Source: Aquisphaera giovannonii
Lineage (GTDB): Bacteria; Planctomycetota; Planctomycetia; Isosphaerales; Isosphaeraceae
DNA: 64,000 nucleotides
Reading direction: 5' to 3'
Assembly: GCF_008087625.1 (NCBI RefSeq)
Contig: NZ_CP042997.1
Coordinates: 4,588,001-4,652,000, forward strand
Shown here: piece by piece, positions 43,801 through 50,490 of the stretch
Numbering within the stretch: the first letter of the stretch is position 1
Layout of the letters: the number at the start of each line of letters is the position of its first letter
Position numbers and translations under genes: made by a program
Notes under the pieces: generated by a model
What the model was told of the DNA's origin: nothing
The model's database searches: none
What the model saw: only the letters and a program-made list of their open reading frames with translations

Positions 43801-43979
43801 CGAACGACCTGATCGACGCCGGGTTTTCGATCGTTCCCGGCGGCGGCAAAGGGTCGCATCGAAAATTCACGCACCCGAATTACGCAGGGGTCGTGACCCT
43901 CAGCGGTCAGGACGGCGACGACGCCAAGTTCTATCAGGAGAGACAGGTCAAGCGAGCGATCGAGGAAGTGAACAGATGA
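43764..43979 (+). CDS. hicA: cassette 14a: HicA family toxin
   Basis: A 71-residue protein with the small dsRBD-like HicA fold: LPRKIRDLTNDLIDAGFSIV, the catalytic-His motif GGKGSHRKFTHPNYAG (GSH), and a C-terminal RQVKRAIEEVNR. HicA is an mRNA interferase neutralised by HicB. The ATG is 17 nt after the site box. It overlaps hicB by 4 nt (ATGA), the usual hicAB order. Toxin-antitoxin cassettes are common in chromosomal integrons, where they are thought to stabilise the array. Confidence 0.88.
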   Translation: MEGKLPRKIRDLTNDLIDAGFSIVPGGGKGSHRKFTHPNYAGVVTLSGQDGDDAKFYQERQVKRAIEEVNR

Positions 43980-44197
43980 AGCCAATCGACGCCTATCATC
44001 GCTGGGTGGAGTGGAGCGATTCAGATCAAGTCTACATAGGTAAATGTCCAGACTTGATCACGGGAATCCACGGCGACGACCCGGTCCAGGTCTACAAGGA
44101 ACTCGGGGAAGTCATCCAGGAGGTCATCGACCACTTCCAGCGGACGGGCCGGGAACTCCCCCCCCCGCGGACGCGGCCGATGATGGAGGTTTCCTAG
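43976..44197 (+). CDS. hicB: cassette 14b: HicB family antitoxin, short form
   Basis: A 73-residue protein with the HicB partial RNase-H fold: VEWSDSDQVYIGKCPDLITG, IHGDDPVQVYKELGEVIQEV and IDHFQRTGRELPPP. It lacks the C-terminal DNA-binding (HTH or ribbon-helix-helix) domain of longer HicB proteins, so it should neutralise HicA but may not autoregulate. Translation is probably coupled to hicA through the ATGA overlap. It is followed by a hairpin and a decayed attC. Confidence 0.85.
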   Translation: MKPIDAYHRWVEWSDSDQVYIGKCPDLITGIHGDDPVQVYKELGEVIQEVIDHFQRTGRELPPPRTRPMMEVS

Positions 44198-44222
44198 CCG
44201 TTCGGAGCCGCGGCTCCAAACG
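44198..44222 (+). terminator. hairpin after hicB
   Basis: CCGTTCGGAGCCGCGGCTCC-AAACGG forms a nearly perfect 12-bp stem between the hicB stop and the attC. No U-run follows, so it may be a weak terminator or mRNA 3' stabiliser. Confidence 0.4.
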
Positions 44223-44322
44223 GCCTGACCTCGCGCCGTATCGGCCCCGCATCGGTGCGGGGCGTCCCGTGTTATCGCGAGCTGTCTCGCCGGTGCGGGG
44301 CCGCCGCACTTGGTCATCGGGC
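44223..44322 (+). repeat. decaying attC site after hicAB cassette
   Basis: Boxes GCCTGAC (44223) and ATCGGGC (44316). The arms are partly eroded, but GCCGGTGCGGGGCCGCCG is still seen on the right. Loop has TGTTATCGC at 44270-44278. 100 nt. Confidence 0.75.
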
Positions 44323-44340
44323 GTCCGGGGGGTCGGGGCA

Positions 44341-44775
44341 TTGCGAAACATCCACGAGATCGTCGCCGAGGTCGATGCCCTTGCGCCGGACGACGCCTCC
44401 GAACTCGACCTCGCCCGGCTCCACGCCCTTGCCGTCGAGTACTTCTCCCACGCCGAGGCGCCCCGGCATCTGGACGCGTGGTTCCGCCTCTTCGAGCGGT
44501 TCCCCGAGGGCGACGGCGGCGGGGTCTTCTGGTCCATCCTCCACGGCATCGAAGCCCAACCGGGCAGCGATGAATTCGTCGTCGCGTCGGTCGCCCGGCA
44601 GCCGACCCATCTCCCGGTCCTCATGGTCAATCGCATCCTCAACTCAGGTCGGTCCATGGTCGGCGGGTGCGATCTCGTCGCTCTGCTCCGGTCGGTCACG
44701 CTCGATGAACGGGCCTCGCCCGAGGTCCAGCAGGACGCCGAGCGATTCCTCGCGCGCCGGCTGACCGACGCCTAG
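44341..44775 (+). CDS. cassette 15: conserved hypothetical protein
   Basis: A 144-residue helical protein starting at TTG (LRNIHEIVAEVDALAPDDAS). Segments LDLARLHALAVEYFSHAEAP, WFRLFERFPEGDGGGVFWSI, LHGIEAQPGSDEFVVASVARQPTH and LMVNRILNSG form a HEAT-like alternation of helices. Proteins of this type occur beside toxin systems in other bacteria, which would fit an immunity role, but that is a guess. Stop TAG in the box GCCTAGC. Confidence 0.72.
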   Translation: MRNIHEIVAEVDALAPDDASELDLARLHALAVEYFSHAEAPRHLDAWFRLFERFPEGDGGGVFWSILHGIEAQPGSDEFVVASVARQPTHLPVLMVNRILNSGRSMVGGCDLVALLRSVTLDERASPEVQQDAERFLARRLTDA

Positions 44776-44852
44776 CCCCGCACCGGCGCGGCGCCTGTGG
44801 TATCATCAGGCCTCCCTCGGCGGTGCCGGTCCGCTGAGCTTGGGAGTCAGGC
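44770..44852 (+). repeat. truncated attC site after cassette 15
   Basis: Boxes GCCTAGC (44770) and GTCAGGC (44846). The left arm has lost about 15 nt including GCTGCAGCGGAC, so the stem is no longer balanced. The loop keeps TGGTATCAT (44798-44806). 83 nt. Confidence 0.78.
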
Positions 44853-44868
44853 GGTGGGGGTTCCAGAA

Positions 44869-45375
44869 GTGTCGTCGCTCGACGCTGCCGATGATTCCTT
44901 CGTCTGTCCCTGCTGCTTCGGGACGAGCCACGCGATCTGGAAGCTCCCGAACCCCTTGATCTTGCATTGGGTGATCAATCCCGGGCTGGCATTCAACGAG
45001 CTGATCCTCGGGCAGCGGCTTCCGAGGCTCCTTTTCATCTGCAAGTCGTGCCCGATGCCGCTGGCGAGGCGAAGCTACGTGTTCTGCCCATCGTGCGGCC
45101 TCTATTCCGAGTCCATGATCTGGTCCGGCTGGAATAGCTTCGGCCATTGGCTCGGCATCGTCTGCCCCGACTGCGGACGTCGCATTCCGTCGCTCTCGAA
45201 CGCCCTCTCCTGGGTCATCCTGAAGGGCCTGTCCCGCATCGATCAACTCGCCGGCCGGCCGTTTGAGGAGGTCCGGTCCCGGTGGCGTTGGCGATTCCTG
45301 GCCTGGGAATGGAGCCGGGCTTACCGGGGGCGGGAACGCATCTCATCCAGGCGGGCGAACGACGAGGACGCCTAA
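44869..45375 (+). CDS. cassette 16: zinc-ribbon-type hypothetical protein
   Basis: A 168-residue protein starting at GTG (VSSLDAADDSFVCPCCFG), with GGGGG 8 nt upstream. Four CxxC knuckles are visible: CPCC, CKSC, CPSC and CPDC, enough for two zinc ribbons. Hydrophobic segments (ILHWVINPGLAFNELILG) and a Trp/Arg-rich C-terminus (RWRWRFLAWEWSRAYRGRER) follow. Perhaps a nucleic-acid- or membrane-associated zinc protein; no family recognised. The TAA stop forms part of a compact 18-nt site. Confidence 0.72.
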   Translation: MSSLDAADDSFVCPCCFGTSHAIWKLPNPLILHWVINPGLAFNELILGQRLPRLLFICKSCPMPLARRSYVFCPSCGLYSESMIWSGWNSFGHWLGIVCPDCGRRIPSLSNALSWVILKGLSRIDQLAGRPFEEVRSRWRWRFLAWEWSRAYRGRERISSRRANDEDA

Positions 45376-45387
45376 TCACGGTCAGGC
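45370..45387 (+). repeat. compact recombination-site scar, copy 2
   Basis: GCCTAATCACGGTCAGGC replaces the attC between cassettes 16 and 17. It differs from the scar at 38931 only by TG to GG and TT to TC, i.e. two T to G/C changes, as expected for an older copy. Confidence 0.72.
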
Positions 45388-45412
45388 GAACCCTGGCAAC
45401 CGGGTACAACCG

Positions 45413-45760
45413 ATGACTCACCGCGACAAGGTCGAACGCTTCATCGCCGAGATGACCCAACGCGGGGTCAATCCGTACACCGCGGCGCCGCCGGCATGGC
45501 GAACGGCCTGGGGGCTTGGCATCGAGGTGCCTCCGCCCCACTTCATGGCCTTCGTCCTGCTGGCCCTGACGAGCGGCCTCTTCTTCGGGACGCTCTGGGG
45601 GCTGGCGATGAGGCTCGTCGACTGGGGTGCGCTGGGCTGGCTGTCCACGATGACCGTCGCCGCCGTCGCCGGGGCGCTGTTCGGGGTTTGCCTCGCCGCC
45701 TATTACAGACGGTCGGCCGCACGGCTCGAGCTCCCATCATGGGAACGCTATGCCGCCTAA
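45413..45760 (+). CDS. cassette 17: DUF6404-like membrane protein
   Basis: A 115-residue protein: a soluble N-terminus (MTHRDKVERFIAEMTQRGVN), PPAWRTAWGLGIEVPPPHFM, then two transmembrane helices (FVLLALTSGLFFGTLWGLAM and STMTVAAVAGALFGVCLAA) and a short basic tail. This order, with the PPPHF motif before the first helix, matches my recollection of DUF6404. The function is unknown. TAA stop in the GCCTAAC box of the next site. Confidence 0.75.
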   Translation: MTHRDKVERFIAEMTQRGVNPYTAAPPAWRTAWGLGIEVPPPHFMAFVLLALTSGLFFGTLWGLAMRLVDWGALGWLSTMTVAAVAGALFGVCLAAYYRRSAARLELPSWERYAA

Positions 45761-45868
45761 CCCTGCGCCGCAGCGGCCCCCACACCGCCGCGGCGCTCGT
45801 TGTGACTCCTCTGACGACGCGACCCGGCGGACCGGCCAGAGGCCGTCCGCTGGGCCCGGCCGTCAGGC
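45755..45868 (+). repeat. decaying attC site after cassette 17
   Basis: Boxes GCCTAAC (45755) and GTCAGGC (45862). The interior is longer (114 nt) and scrambled: the left arm keeps GCGCCGCAGCGGCCCCCACA, while the right arm carries extra bases. No TATCAT motif. Confidence 0.72.
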
Positions 45869-45885
45869 GGCCCGGAGGCAGCGGG

Positions 45886-46098
45886 ATGTCCACCACTCGC
45901 CCGCGGAGACGGTCCCCGAGTCCCACCTTCATCGGGGCTCTGATCGGCGTCGGCTGCGCGCTCGTCGTGCCACCGCGTATGATGCTCACCGCGGAGGGCA
46001 CAATCGCCTGGCTGCTGGCCTGGTCCGGCACGGGCCTGGTCGCCGGCGCGGTGGTCGAGGCCGTCGCTTCCCGTGTCCGGGGACGGGACGCCGCCTGA
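45886..46098 (+). CDS. cassette 18: small membrane protein
   Basis: A 70-residue protein with a basic N-terminus (MSTTRPRRRSPSPT) and two hydrophobic helices (FIGALIGVGCALVVPP and IAWLLAWSGTGLVAGAVVEA). GGAGG lies about 10 nt upstream of the ATG within the cassette border. No family recognised. The stop is TGA because the site box has become GCCTGAC; the frame is still closed. Confidence 0.7.
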   Translation: MSTTRPRRRSPSPTFIGALIGVGCALVVPPRMMLTAEGTIAWLLAWSGTGLVAGAVVEAVASRVRGRDAA

Positions 46099-46192
46099 CG
46101 TCTCGCCGCCGCGGCCCCCGCACCGCCGCGGCGCTTCTCGTGTTATCATGCCCATCTCGGCGGTGCGGGTCCGCCGAGCTTGGTCGTCGGGC
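46093..46192 (+). repeat. decaying attC site after cassette 18
   Basis: Boxes GCCTGAC (46093) and GTCGGGC (46186). Arms are largely kept (CCGCACCGCCGCGGCG / CGGCGGTGCGGGTCCGCC). Loop TGTTATCAT at 46141-46149. 100 nt. Confidence 0.82.
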
Positions 46193-46211
46193 GGCGTGGA
46201 GGGTTTTCGCG

Positions 46212-46454
46212 ATGCGACATCGATTGGCGCTGATGGCGGCGTGCCTCCTCGGGCTCATCGCCCTCTGGGGCTCGGTGAGTCCCGGCCAGCCCCCGGCGGT
46301 GAAGGCCGCGGCGAAGTGGGAGTACAAGTCGGACCAATTCGCCGGCAATCAGGATGACCGCCTGAACCGGATGGGCGAACAGGGCTGGGAATTGGTCGCC
46401 GTCACCGGCGATGGCCCGGGCCAGCGTTACGTCTTCAAGCGCCCGAAGCCGTAG
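46212..46454 (+). CDS. cassette 19: exported DUF4177-like protein
   Basis: An 80-residue protein with a signal peptide (LALMAACLLGLIALWGSVSP). The mature part AKWEYKSDQF, LNRMGEQGWELVAVTGDGPG and QRYVFKRPKP is the DUF4177 pattern (WEY...GWELV...YVFKR). The domain is small and widespread, with no known activity. TAG stop. GGAGGG lies about 9 nt upstream of the ATG. Confidence 0.8.
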   Translation: MRHRLALMAACLLGLIALWGSVSPGQPPAVKAAAKWEYKSDQFAGNQDDRLNRMGEQGWELVAVTGDGPGQRYVFKRPKP

Positions 46455-46462
46455 CCGGCACC

Positions 46463-46562
46463 GCCCCACGTCGCGACGCGGCGGATCCGGCCCGCCGCGG
46501 CACCCCTCGTGGTATGATGCCGTAACCCGGCGGTGCGAGTCCGCCGAGTTCGGGCGTGAGGC
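46463..46562 (+). repeat. strongly decayed attC site after cassette 19
   Basis: Boxes GCCCCAC (46463) and GTGAGGC (46556), exactly 100 nt apart end to end. Right arm CGGCGGTGCGAGTCCGCC is still clear. Loop TGGTATGAT at 46510-46518. Confidence 0.72.
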
Positions 46563-46642
46563 GGCAATATCCGGCGACGGGCCGCGAATGCACGTCGGCG
46601 AGGCGTGCCGCCCACGATTCCCCGGCGATCCGGAGGCCTGCG

Positions 46643-46828
46643 ATGGACAAGTGGCTCCCGTTATTCCCGATGGCGGCCTTGCTCCTGATGTCGCTGCCCT
46701 TCTGGAAGCGACTCCTGGTCGGCCCTCCGATCGTCTGGACGAGGCGCCTGGTGGCGTCGCTGTCGCTGGGCGTCCTGTGTGCCGTGGCCGTCCCCGTCCT
46801 TGCCGCCATCGGCCTCCGGCTGCTGTAG
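46643..46828 (+). CDS. cassette 20: small two-helix membrane protein
   Basis: A 61-residue protein beginning MDKWLPLFPMAALLLMSLPFW, with a short polar loop (KRLLVGPPIVWTRR) and a second helix (LVASLSLGVLCAVAVPVLAA). GGAGG is about 8 nt upstream. No family recognised. The site box lies unusually far upstream (about 80 bp), and no attC is recognisable after the stop, so the border to the next gene has been lost. Confidence 0.65.
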   Translation: MDKWLPLFPMAALLLMSLPFWKRLLVGPPIVWTRRLVASLSLGVLCAVAVPVLAAIGLRLL

Positions 46829-46914
46829 TTCCCGGCCGAGCCTTTGCGCGGAACGTCCGGGCGTCGTGCCCGGCCGCATCGCGGGCCGCCGGGATCGGTC
46901 GCGAGGGGGTCCTC

Positions 46915-47112
46915 ATGTCGCTCCTGAAGGTCATCGTGCAGGCGATCCGGGAGCGGCGGTTGCCGTCGCTCGGCTGGGCGAGCGGCGGCGTGATTCGCTC
47001 CGGGTGCCCGAGATGCGGGGAGCCGATCGTGCTCTCGAAGGTCGAGGCGGGTCGGCCCGCTTTCCGGTGCCCTGCGTGCGGCGAAGGAGGGGCGTGGAAG
47101 GCCGGCCCCTGA
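46915..47112 (+). CDS. cassette 21: zinc-ribbon small protein
   Basis: A 65-residue protein with a helical N-terminus (MSLLKVIVQAIRERRLPSLG) and a single C-terminal zinc ribbon: CPRCGEPIVLSK then FRCPACGEGG. The start ATG has GAGGGGG 5 nt upstream. Such proteins often carry zinc structurally and may bind nucleic acid, but nothing specific can be said. The TGA stop overlaps the decayed box CCCTGAC. Confidence 0.7.
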   Translation: MSLLKVIVQAIRERRLPSLGWASGGVIRSGCPRCGEPIVLSKVEAGRPAFRCPACGEGGAWKAGP

Positions 47113-47206
47113 CCTCAGGCCGCGGCGGACCGGGCCCGCCGCGTCGCTCCGCGTTCCGTCGCAGCCCTGACTCGGCGGGCCGGTCCGCCGAGTTCGGCCG
47201 TTCGGC
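47107..47206 (+). repeat. decayed attC site after cassette 21
   Basis: Boxes CCCTGAC (47107) and GTTCGGC (47200). Stem GGCGGACCGGGCCCGCCGCG / CGGCGGGCCGGTCCGCCGAG is still strong; TATCAT is absent. 100 nt. Confidence 0.75.
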
Positions 47207-47219
47207 CCCTGGAGGACAC

Positions 47220-47765
47220 ATGGAGACCGCCGATCGCTGGTCGGATTTCCTCGACGCCTCGGGCGACTGCACGGGGCCCCCGTTGACCGACGCGATGGTG
47301 GCCTCGGCGGAGCGGGCGCTGGGCTACGCGCTGCCGGCCTCGTACCTGCGGCTGCTCAGGGTGAGGAACGGCGGCCGCCCGCGGCGCCGTTGCTTCCCGA
47401 CCGACGACAGGTGGCCCGACGGCCACCTGCGGATCGAGGCCCTCTTCGGCATCGGCTATCCGTGGGGCATCGATTCCGACGAGTTCGGCAGCCGACACCT
47501 GATCCGGCAGGCGGGCTTCCCCGAGGTCGGGATCGTCGTCGCCTTGACCCCGACGGCCGGGCACGACGCGTTCATGCTGGACTACCGCGACTGCGGGCCG
47601 CGGGGCGAGCCGCGGGTCGTCTTCGTCGACCCCGAGGACGACCTGTGCGAAATCCTGGCACCGGACTTCGAGACCTTCCTGGGCGGCCTGGTCGATTGCC
47701 GCCCCTATGACGAGGCGAGCGCGAGGGCGATGGAGGAATTCCGCCGCCGCGCCCGGCCCGGGTAG
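47220..47765 (+). CDS. cassette 22: SMI1/KNR4 (SUKH) family protein
   Basis: A 181-residue protein with the SUKH-1 pattern: LTDAMVASAERALGYALPAS, YLRLLRVRNGG, IEALFGIGYPWGIDSDEF, then DAFMLDYRDCGPRGEPRVVFVDPEDD and LAPDFETFLGGL. These proteins neutralise polymorphic toxins by direct binding. The ATG has GGAGGAC directly upstream. Two further SUKH-type genes lie 17 kb to the left (29396-30358). No toxin is encoded in the cassette, which fits a scavenged immunity gene. Confidence 0.85.
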   Translation: METADRWSDFLDASGDCTGPPLTDAMVASAERALGYALPASYLRLLRVRNGGRPRRRCFPTDDRWPDGHLRIEALFGIGYPWGIDSDEFGSRHLIRQAGFPEVGIVVALTPTAGHDAFMLDYRDCGPRGEPRVVFVDPEDDLCEILAPDFETFLGGLVDCRPYDEASARAMEEFRRRARPG

Positions 47766-47779
47766 AGGCGTCGCGGCCA

Positions 47780-47881
47780 GCCCCGGCGCCGCACCGGCCC
47801 CGGCCCCGGCCCGCCGCGACCCGTCCCGGTCGCATCGAAGTCACGCTCGGCGGGCCGGCCCGCGGGGCCTTGTCGTCGGGC
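47780..47881 (+). repeat. strongly decayed attC site after SUKH cassette
   Basis: The second box GTCGGGC (47875) is clear; the first is reduced to about GCCCCGG (47780). The stem remnant is GGCCCGCCGCG / CTCGGCGGGCCGGCCCGC. About 102 nt. Confidence 0.6.
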
Positions 47882-47900
47882 GGCGGTGGAGACGTTCCCC

Positions 47901-48203
47901 GTGAAGATGTACATCCTCGTGCGGGAGTCGGTCCCCCTCGGGTTCGCCGTCCTGGCCTCGGCGCATGCCTCGCTCGCCGCCTACCTGAAGTTCCGCGACG
48001 CGCCCGAGGTCGCCGAGTGGCTGTCCGGCCCGTTCTCCAAGGTCGTCTGCCGCGTCAGCGACGAGGAGTTCGAGCGCGCCAGGGCGGTCGAGGATCACGT
48101 CGTCCTGACCGAGTCGGCCCTGGGCGGCCAGGAGGTCGCCATGGCATTCCGGCCCCGCGAGGAGTGGCCGAAGTCCTTCAAGTTCCTCAAGCTCTATCGG
48201 TAG
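47901..48203 (+). CDS. cassette 23: conserved hypothetical protein, possibly peptidyl-tRNA-hydrolase-2-like
   Basis: A 100-residue protein starting at GTG (VKMYILVRESVPLGFAVLAS), with GGAG 9 nt upstream; an ATG two codons later and a GTG at 47886 are alternatives. It has AHASLAAYLKFRDAPEVAEW, FSKVVCRVSDEEFERA, DHVVLTESALGGQEVAMAF and PKSFKFLKLYR. The H-A-S/A-L placement after the first strand recalls PTH2-type peptidyl-tRNA hydrolases, but the catalytic set is not complete enough for certainty. TAG stop. Confidence 0.72.
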   Translation: MKMYILVRESVPLGFAVLASAHASLAAYLKFRDAPEVAEWLSGPFSKVVCRVSDEEFERARAVEDHVVLTESALGGQEVAMAFRPREEWPKSFKFLKLYR

Positions 48204-48219
48204 CCGGGGGATCGCCCCG

Positions 48220-48315
48220 GCCCCACGCCGCGGCGGGCCCTGCGCCGTCGCGGCACGAATCGTAGGACCACGGCCCGCTACGGCGGTGTGCGGCCGCCGA
48301 GCCCGGTCGCCAGGC
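48220..48315 (+). repeat. strongly decayed attC site after cassette 23
   Basis: Boxes GCCCCAC (48220) and GCCAGGC (48309). Left arm CGCCGCGGCGGGCCC and right arm CGGCGGTGTGCGGCCGCC no longer match well. 96 nt. Confidence 0.6.
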
Positions 48316-48330
48316 GGCGGAGGACACCCG

Positions 48331-48615
48331 ATGAAGTCACCCGAGGATTTCCTGGAACGCGTCACCGACCGCGACTCCTTCATCGCGTTCGTGGAGGCGC
48401 TGGCGGCCGAGCGGGCCGATGCGGCCGAGATCGAGCGGGCCAATCCGCAGGCCTACATGGTCGACGGTGCGCACAACTGGAAGAACGGCGAGATCGAGGG
48501 CTTCCTCTGGGCGGCGCTCCGCTATTTCGAGCCGGGGCCGTATCACCGGCCGGACTCGGAGCCCGGTTGGCGGATGTTCGCCGAGTTCCTCTGGTGCGGC
48601 AAGATCATCGAATAG
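48331..48615 (+). CDS. cassette 24: hypothetical protein, DUF7660-like
   Basis: A 94-residue protein: MKSPEDFLERVTDRDSFIAF, VEALAAERADAAEIERANPQ, then HNWKNGEIEGFLWAALRYFE and WRMFAEFLWCGKIIE. The combination of an N-terminal FxxFVxxL helix and a C-terminal W-FAE-L-GKI-E end resembles DUF7660, though I am not certain. GGCGGAGGACAC supplies the ribosome binding site. TAG stop. Confidence 0.7.
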   Translation: MKSPEDFLERVTDRDSFIAFVEALAAERADAAEIERANPQAYMVDGAHNWKNGEIEGFLWAALRYFEPGPYHRPDSEPGWRMFAEFLWCGKIIE

Positions 48616-48712
48616 CCCGGGCCGGCTCCTCCCTCACCGTAGCGGGCGCCGCACCCCGGCGCCTCCCCAGCTTCATCGCTAGCGCGTGGGACCGTTGAGT
48701 TGGGCGAAGGGA
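48616..48712 (+). repeat. attC remnant after cassette 24
   Basis: Only weak traces remain: CCGCACCCCGGCGCC on the left, and GCGTGGGACCGTTGAGTTGG on the right aligning with the usual GTGCGGGTCCGCTGAGCTTG. Boxes are lost. A dispersed palindrome begins immediately after it. Confidence 0.45.
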
Positions 48713-48721
48713 CGAAGTCCC

Positions 48722-48846
48722 GTGGGAGCCGCCTCCGTGCGGCGACCGGGCGAGCCCCGGCCGGCGTGTATCGTGTAGGAGCCGCCGCCGTGCGGCGACC
48801 GGGCGAGCCGCGGCCGGCCCGGTCGCCGCACGGAGGCGGCTCCTAC
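48722..48846. repeat. dispersed palindromic repeat inside the array
   Basis: A left arm at 48722-48764 (GTGGGAGCCGCCTCCGTGCG...) is followed by a complete palindrome at 48775-48846 with arms GTAGGAGCCGCCGCCGTGCG... and ...CGCACGGAGGCGGCTCCTAC. It is the same family as 36925-36996 with C/G substitutions in matched positions. It lies exactly where a cassette border has been lost. Confidence 0.7.
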
Positions 48847-48939
48847 TGGGAACGTATGCCAGGCGGTCGCGATGCGCTTCAGGATCGGTCCGCTCGGCGG
48901 CGCGGCCCCGTTGGGCCCGCCTATCTGGGGGCGAATCTC

Positions 48940-49479
48940 ATGGGCACTCTCGTCGCGATCTACATCCGGGCCGACGACCCGGCGACGGCCGATGCGATCC
49001 GGGCCGAGTATCCCTCCGCGTATAGCGAGCCCGGCACGCCGTTCTACGCCGTCGACGACCACCCCTATGGATGGCGGCCGCCGGGAGAGGCGCTCCGCGC
49101 GCTCTCCGCCCGCCTCGGCACCGAGGTCCTCTGGCTGGCCTACCAGAGCGTCGTCGATGCCTTCGAGTATCACCGCTGGGACCGCGGGGCCCGCCTCCGG
49201 TCGCTCGTCTTCGGCTGCCACGCCGAGGAGCGGACGTGGGAGCGGTCCGAGGGCGAGCCCGAGCCCTGGGAGCGCGACGCCATGTTCGGCGCCGAGGGCC
49301 TGGCGTCCTGGTCGGAAGGTGCGACCGACGAGGAGAGGCGGGAGTACGAACGGATCTGGAGCGAGGAGTCCCTCGAGCCAGGCCAAACCGTCCCGTCCCT
49401 GGACGCCCGCGAGGCCGCCAGGGCGGTGGCGATCCACCACCGACTCCCCGGCTGGCGCGACGACTGGGCCGGCGATTGA
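48940..49479 (+). CDS. cassette 25: hypothetical protein
   Basis: A 179-residue protein beginning MGTLVAIYIRADDPATADAI, with FYAVDDHPYGWRPPGEALRA, EVLWLAYQSVVDAFEYHRWD, LRSLVFGCHAEERTWERSEG and a helical acidic C-terminus. An alpha/beta fold is likely. I have seen planctomycete and Streptomyces proteins of this style without assigned function. It follows a palindromic repeat and a lost cassette border. Confidence 0.68.
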   Translation: MGTLVAIYIRADDPATADAIRAEYPSAYSEPGTPFYAVDDHPYGWRPPGEALRALSARLGTEVLWLAYQSVVDAFEYHRWDRGARLRSLVFGCHAEERTWERSEGEPEPWERDAMFGAEGLASWSEGATDEERREYERIWSEESLEPGQTVPSLDAREAARAVAIHHRLPGWRDDWAGD

Positions 49480-49570
49480 ACGCGCGCCGCCGCGAACCGC
49501 CGCGGCGCTTCCTGTGTCGGAGCCGCGGTCGCACTCGGCGGGCCGTTCCGCCGGGCGTGTTCGTTCGAGC
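49474..49570 (+). repeat. attC remnant after cassette 25
   Basis: GATTGAACG at the stop codon and GTTCGAGC at 49563 are probable box remnants. Between them, CGCGAACCGCCGCGGCG and CTCGGCGGGCCGTTCCGCCG recall the arms. The loop motif is lost. Confidence 0.5.
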
Positions 49571-49599
49571 GTGAAACGGTCGGGTGGAGTACATCCTTC

Positions 49600-49671
49600 G
49601 TGGGAGCCGGCTCCGCCCGGCGATCGCGCCGGCCGAGGCTCGCGTCGTCGCCGGACGGAGCCGGCTCCCAC
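49600..49671. repeat. dispersed palindromic repeat
   Basis: Arms GTGGGAGCCGGCTCCGCCCG... (49600-49626) and ...CCGGACGGAGCCGGCTCCCA-C (to 49671). Same family as 36925-36996. It lies directly behind a decayed attC, as does the copy at 48722. Confidence 0.75.
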
Positions 49672-49735
49672 AGGATCCCTTTGCTGTTCGCGACCCGACC
49701 GTCCCACGCCCCAGGCGGCATAAGCGGGGTGGCAC

Positions 49736-50203
49736 ATGGCGGCCTCATGTTCGGAGTGTGGTGCTCCACTGGCCGACGGCGGGGCGTGCATCGAGCTCTT
49801 CCACGCCATGCTCCTGCTGGAGCACGAGGTGGCCGCGGACCCGGCGGCAACCGCCGGCGGGCGCGGCGAGGTCGCCCACTTCTACGCCGTCAGCGCGTAC
49901 GTCCTCCAGCACCCGGAGGGCATGAACTACACGAGCGAGGCCCTCCGCGAGCTTCGGGGCGCCGTCGCGGACCACCTGGCCGGGCGGGTGACGCTGGCCG
50001 CCTTGCGCCCGCGGGTCCGCCGCGCCGCCGGCGGGCAGGCCCGCGTCACGCGACGGGCCGGCGACGTGGTGCCGCGATGGCCGGTCTCGGCGTGGCCGAC
50101 GACGGTCGCGGACGTGCTCGCGGGGAGCGTCGAGGGCTATTGCGATCGGGTCGCCGCCTGGGCCGAATCCATCATTCGAACGCTGGACGCGGCGACCGGC
50201 TGA
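49736..50203 (+). CDS. cassette 26: DUF5946-like protein
   Basis: A 155-residue protein. The N-terminal MAASCSECGAPLADGGACIE has a Cys pair, followed by LFHAMLLLEHEVAADP, VAHFYAVSAYVLQHPEGMNY and TSEALRELRGAVADHLAG. The order CxxC - LFxxLLxLEHE - HFxxVxxYxLQHP is the DUF5946 pattern as I remember it. The His and Cys residues may bind a metal. The stop TGA is in a degenerate box GGCTGAC (50198). Confidence 0.75.
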   Translation: MAASCSECGAPLADGGACIELFHAMLLLEHEVAADPAATAGGRGEVAHFYAVSAYVLQHPEGMNYTSEALRELRGAVADHLAGRVTLAALRPRVRRAAGGQARVTRRAGDVVPRWPVSAWPTTVADVLAGSVEGYCDRVAAWAESIIRTLDAATG

Positions 50204-50295
50204 CCTCGCCTCCCCGCGGCCTCGGCCCGCCGGGGCGAATTCCGGCACCATGACGGCCCCGTGCGCTTCGTCCTCCGGCAGGACGCCCCCGGCTC

Positions 50296-50490
50296 GTGAC
50301 GCCCGGGATCCGGGACGATTTCTGCGGCGGATGCTCGCCGAGGGGTCCGGGCGCGGGGCTCCGCCGGACTCATCGCAGCGCGAGGCTCCGCCTCGTGCAT
50401 CTGGCGCACGCGATCTGCGCCGAGTGCGGAGCCCGCTTGCATTTCCGCGAGGCGTCGGCCACCTTCATCCCGAGCAAGGCGTCGAGCTGA
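50296..50490 (+). pseudogene. cassette 27: remnant with zinc-ribbon end
   Basis: A 64-codon frame from a GTG, low-complexity at first, ending IRxxx-type sequence LVHLAHAICAECGARLHF and ATFIPSKASS. Only the last 30 residues look like protein; the CAECG pair suggests a former zinc ribbon. There is no clear ribosome binding site. Its stop TGA lies in the decayed box AGCTGAC of the next site, so this is a real cassette slot with a decayed gene. Confidence 0.45.
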
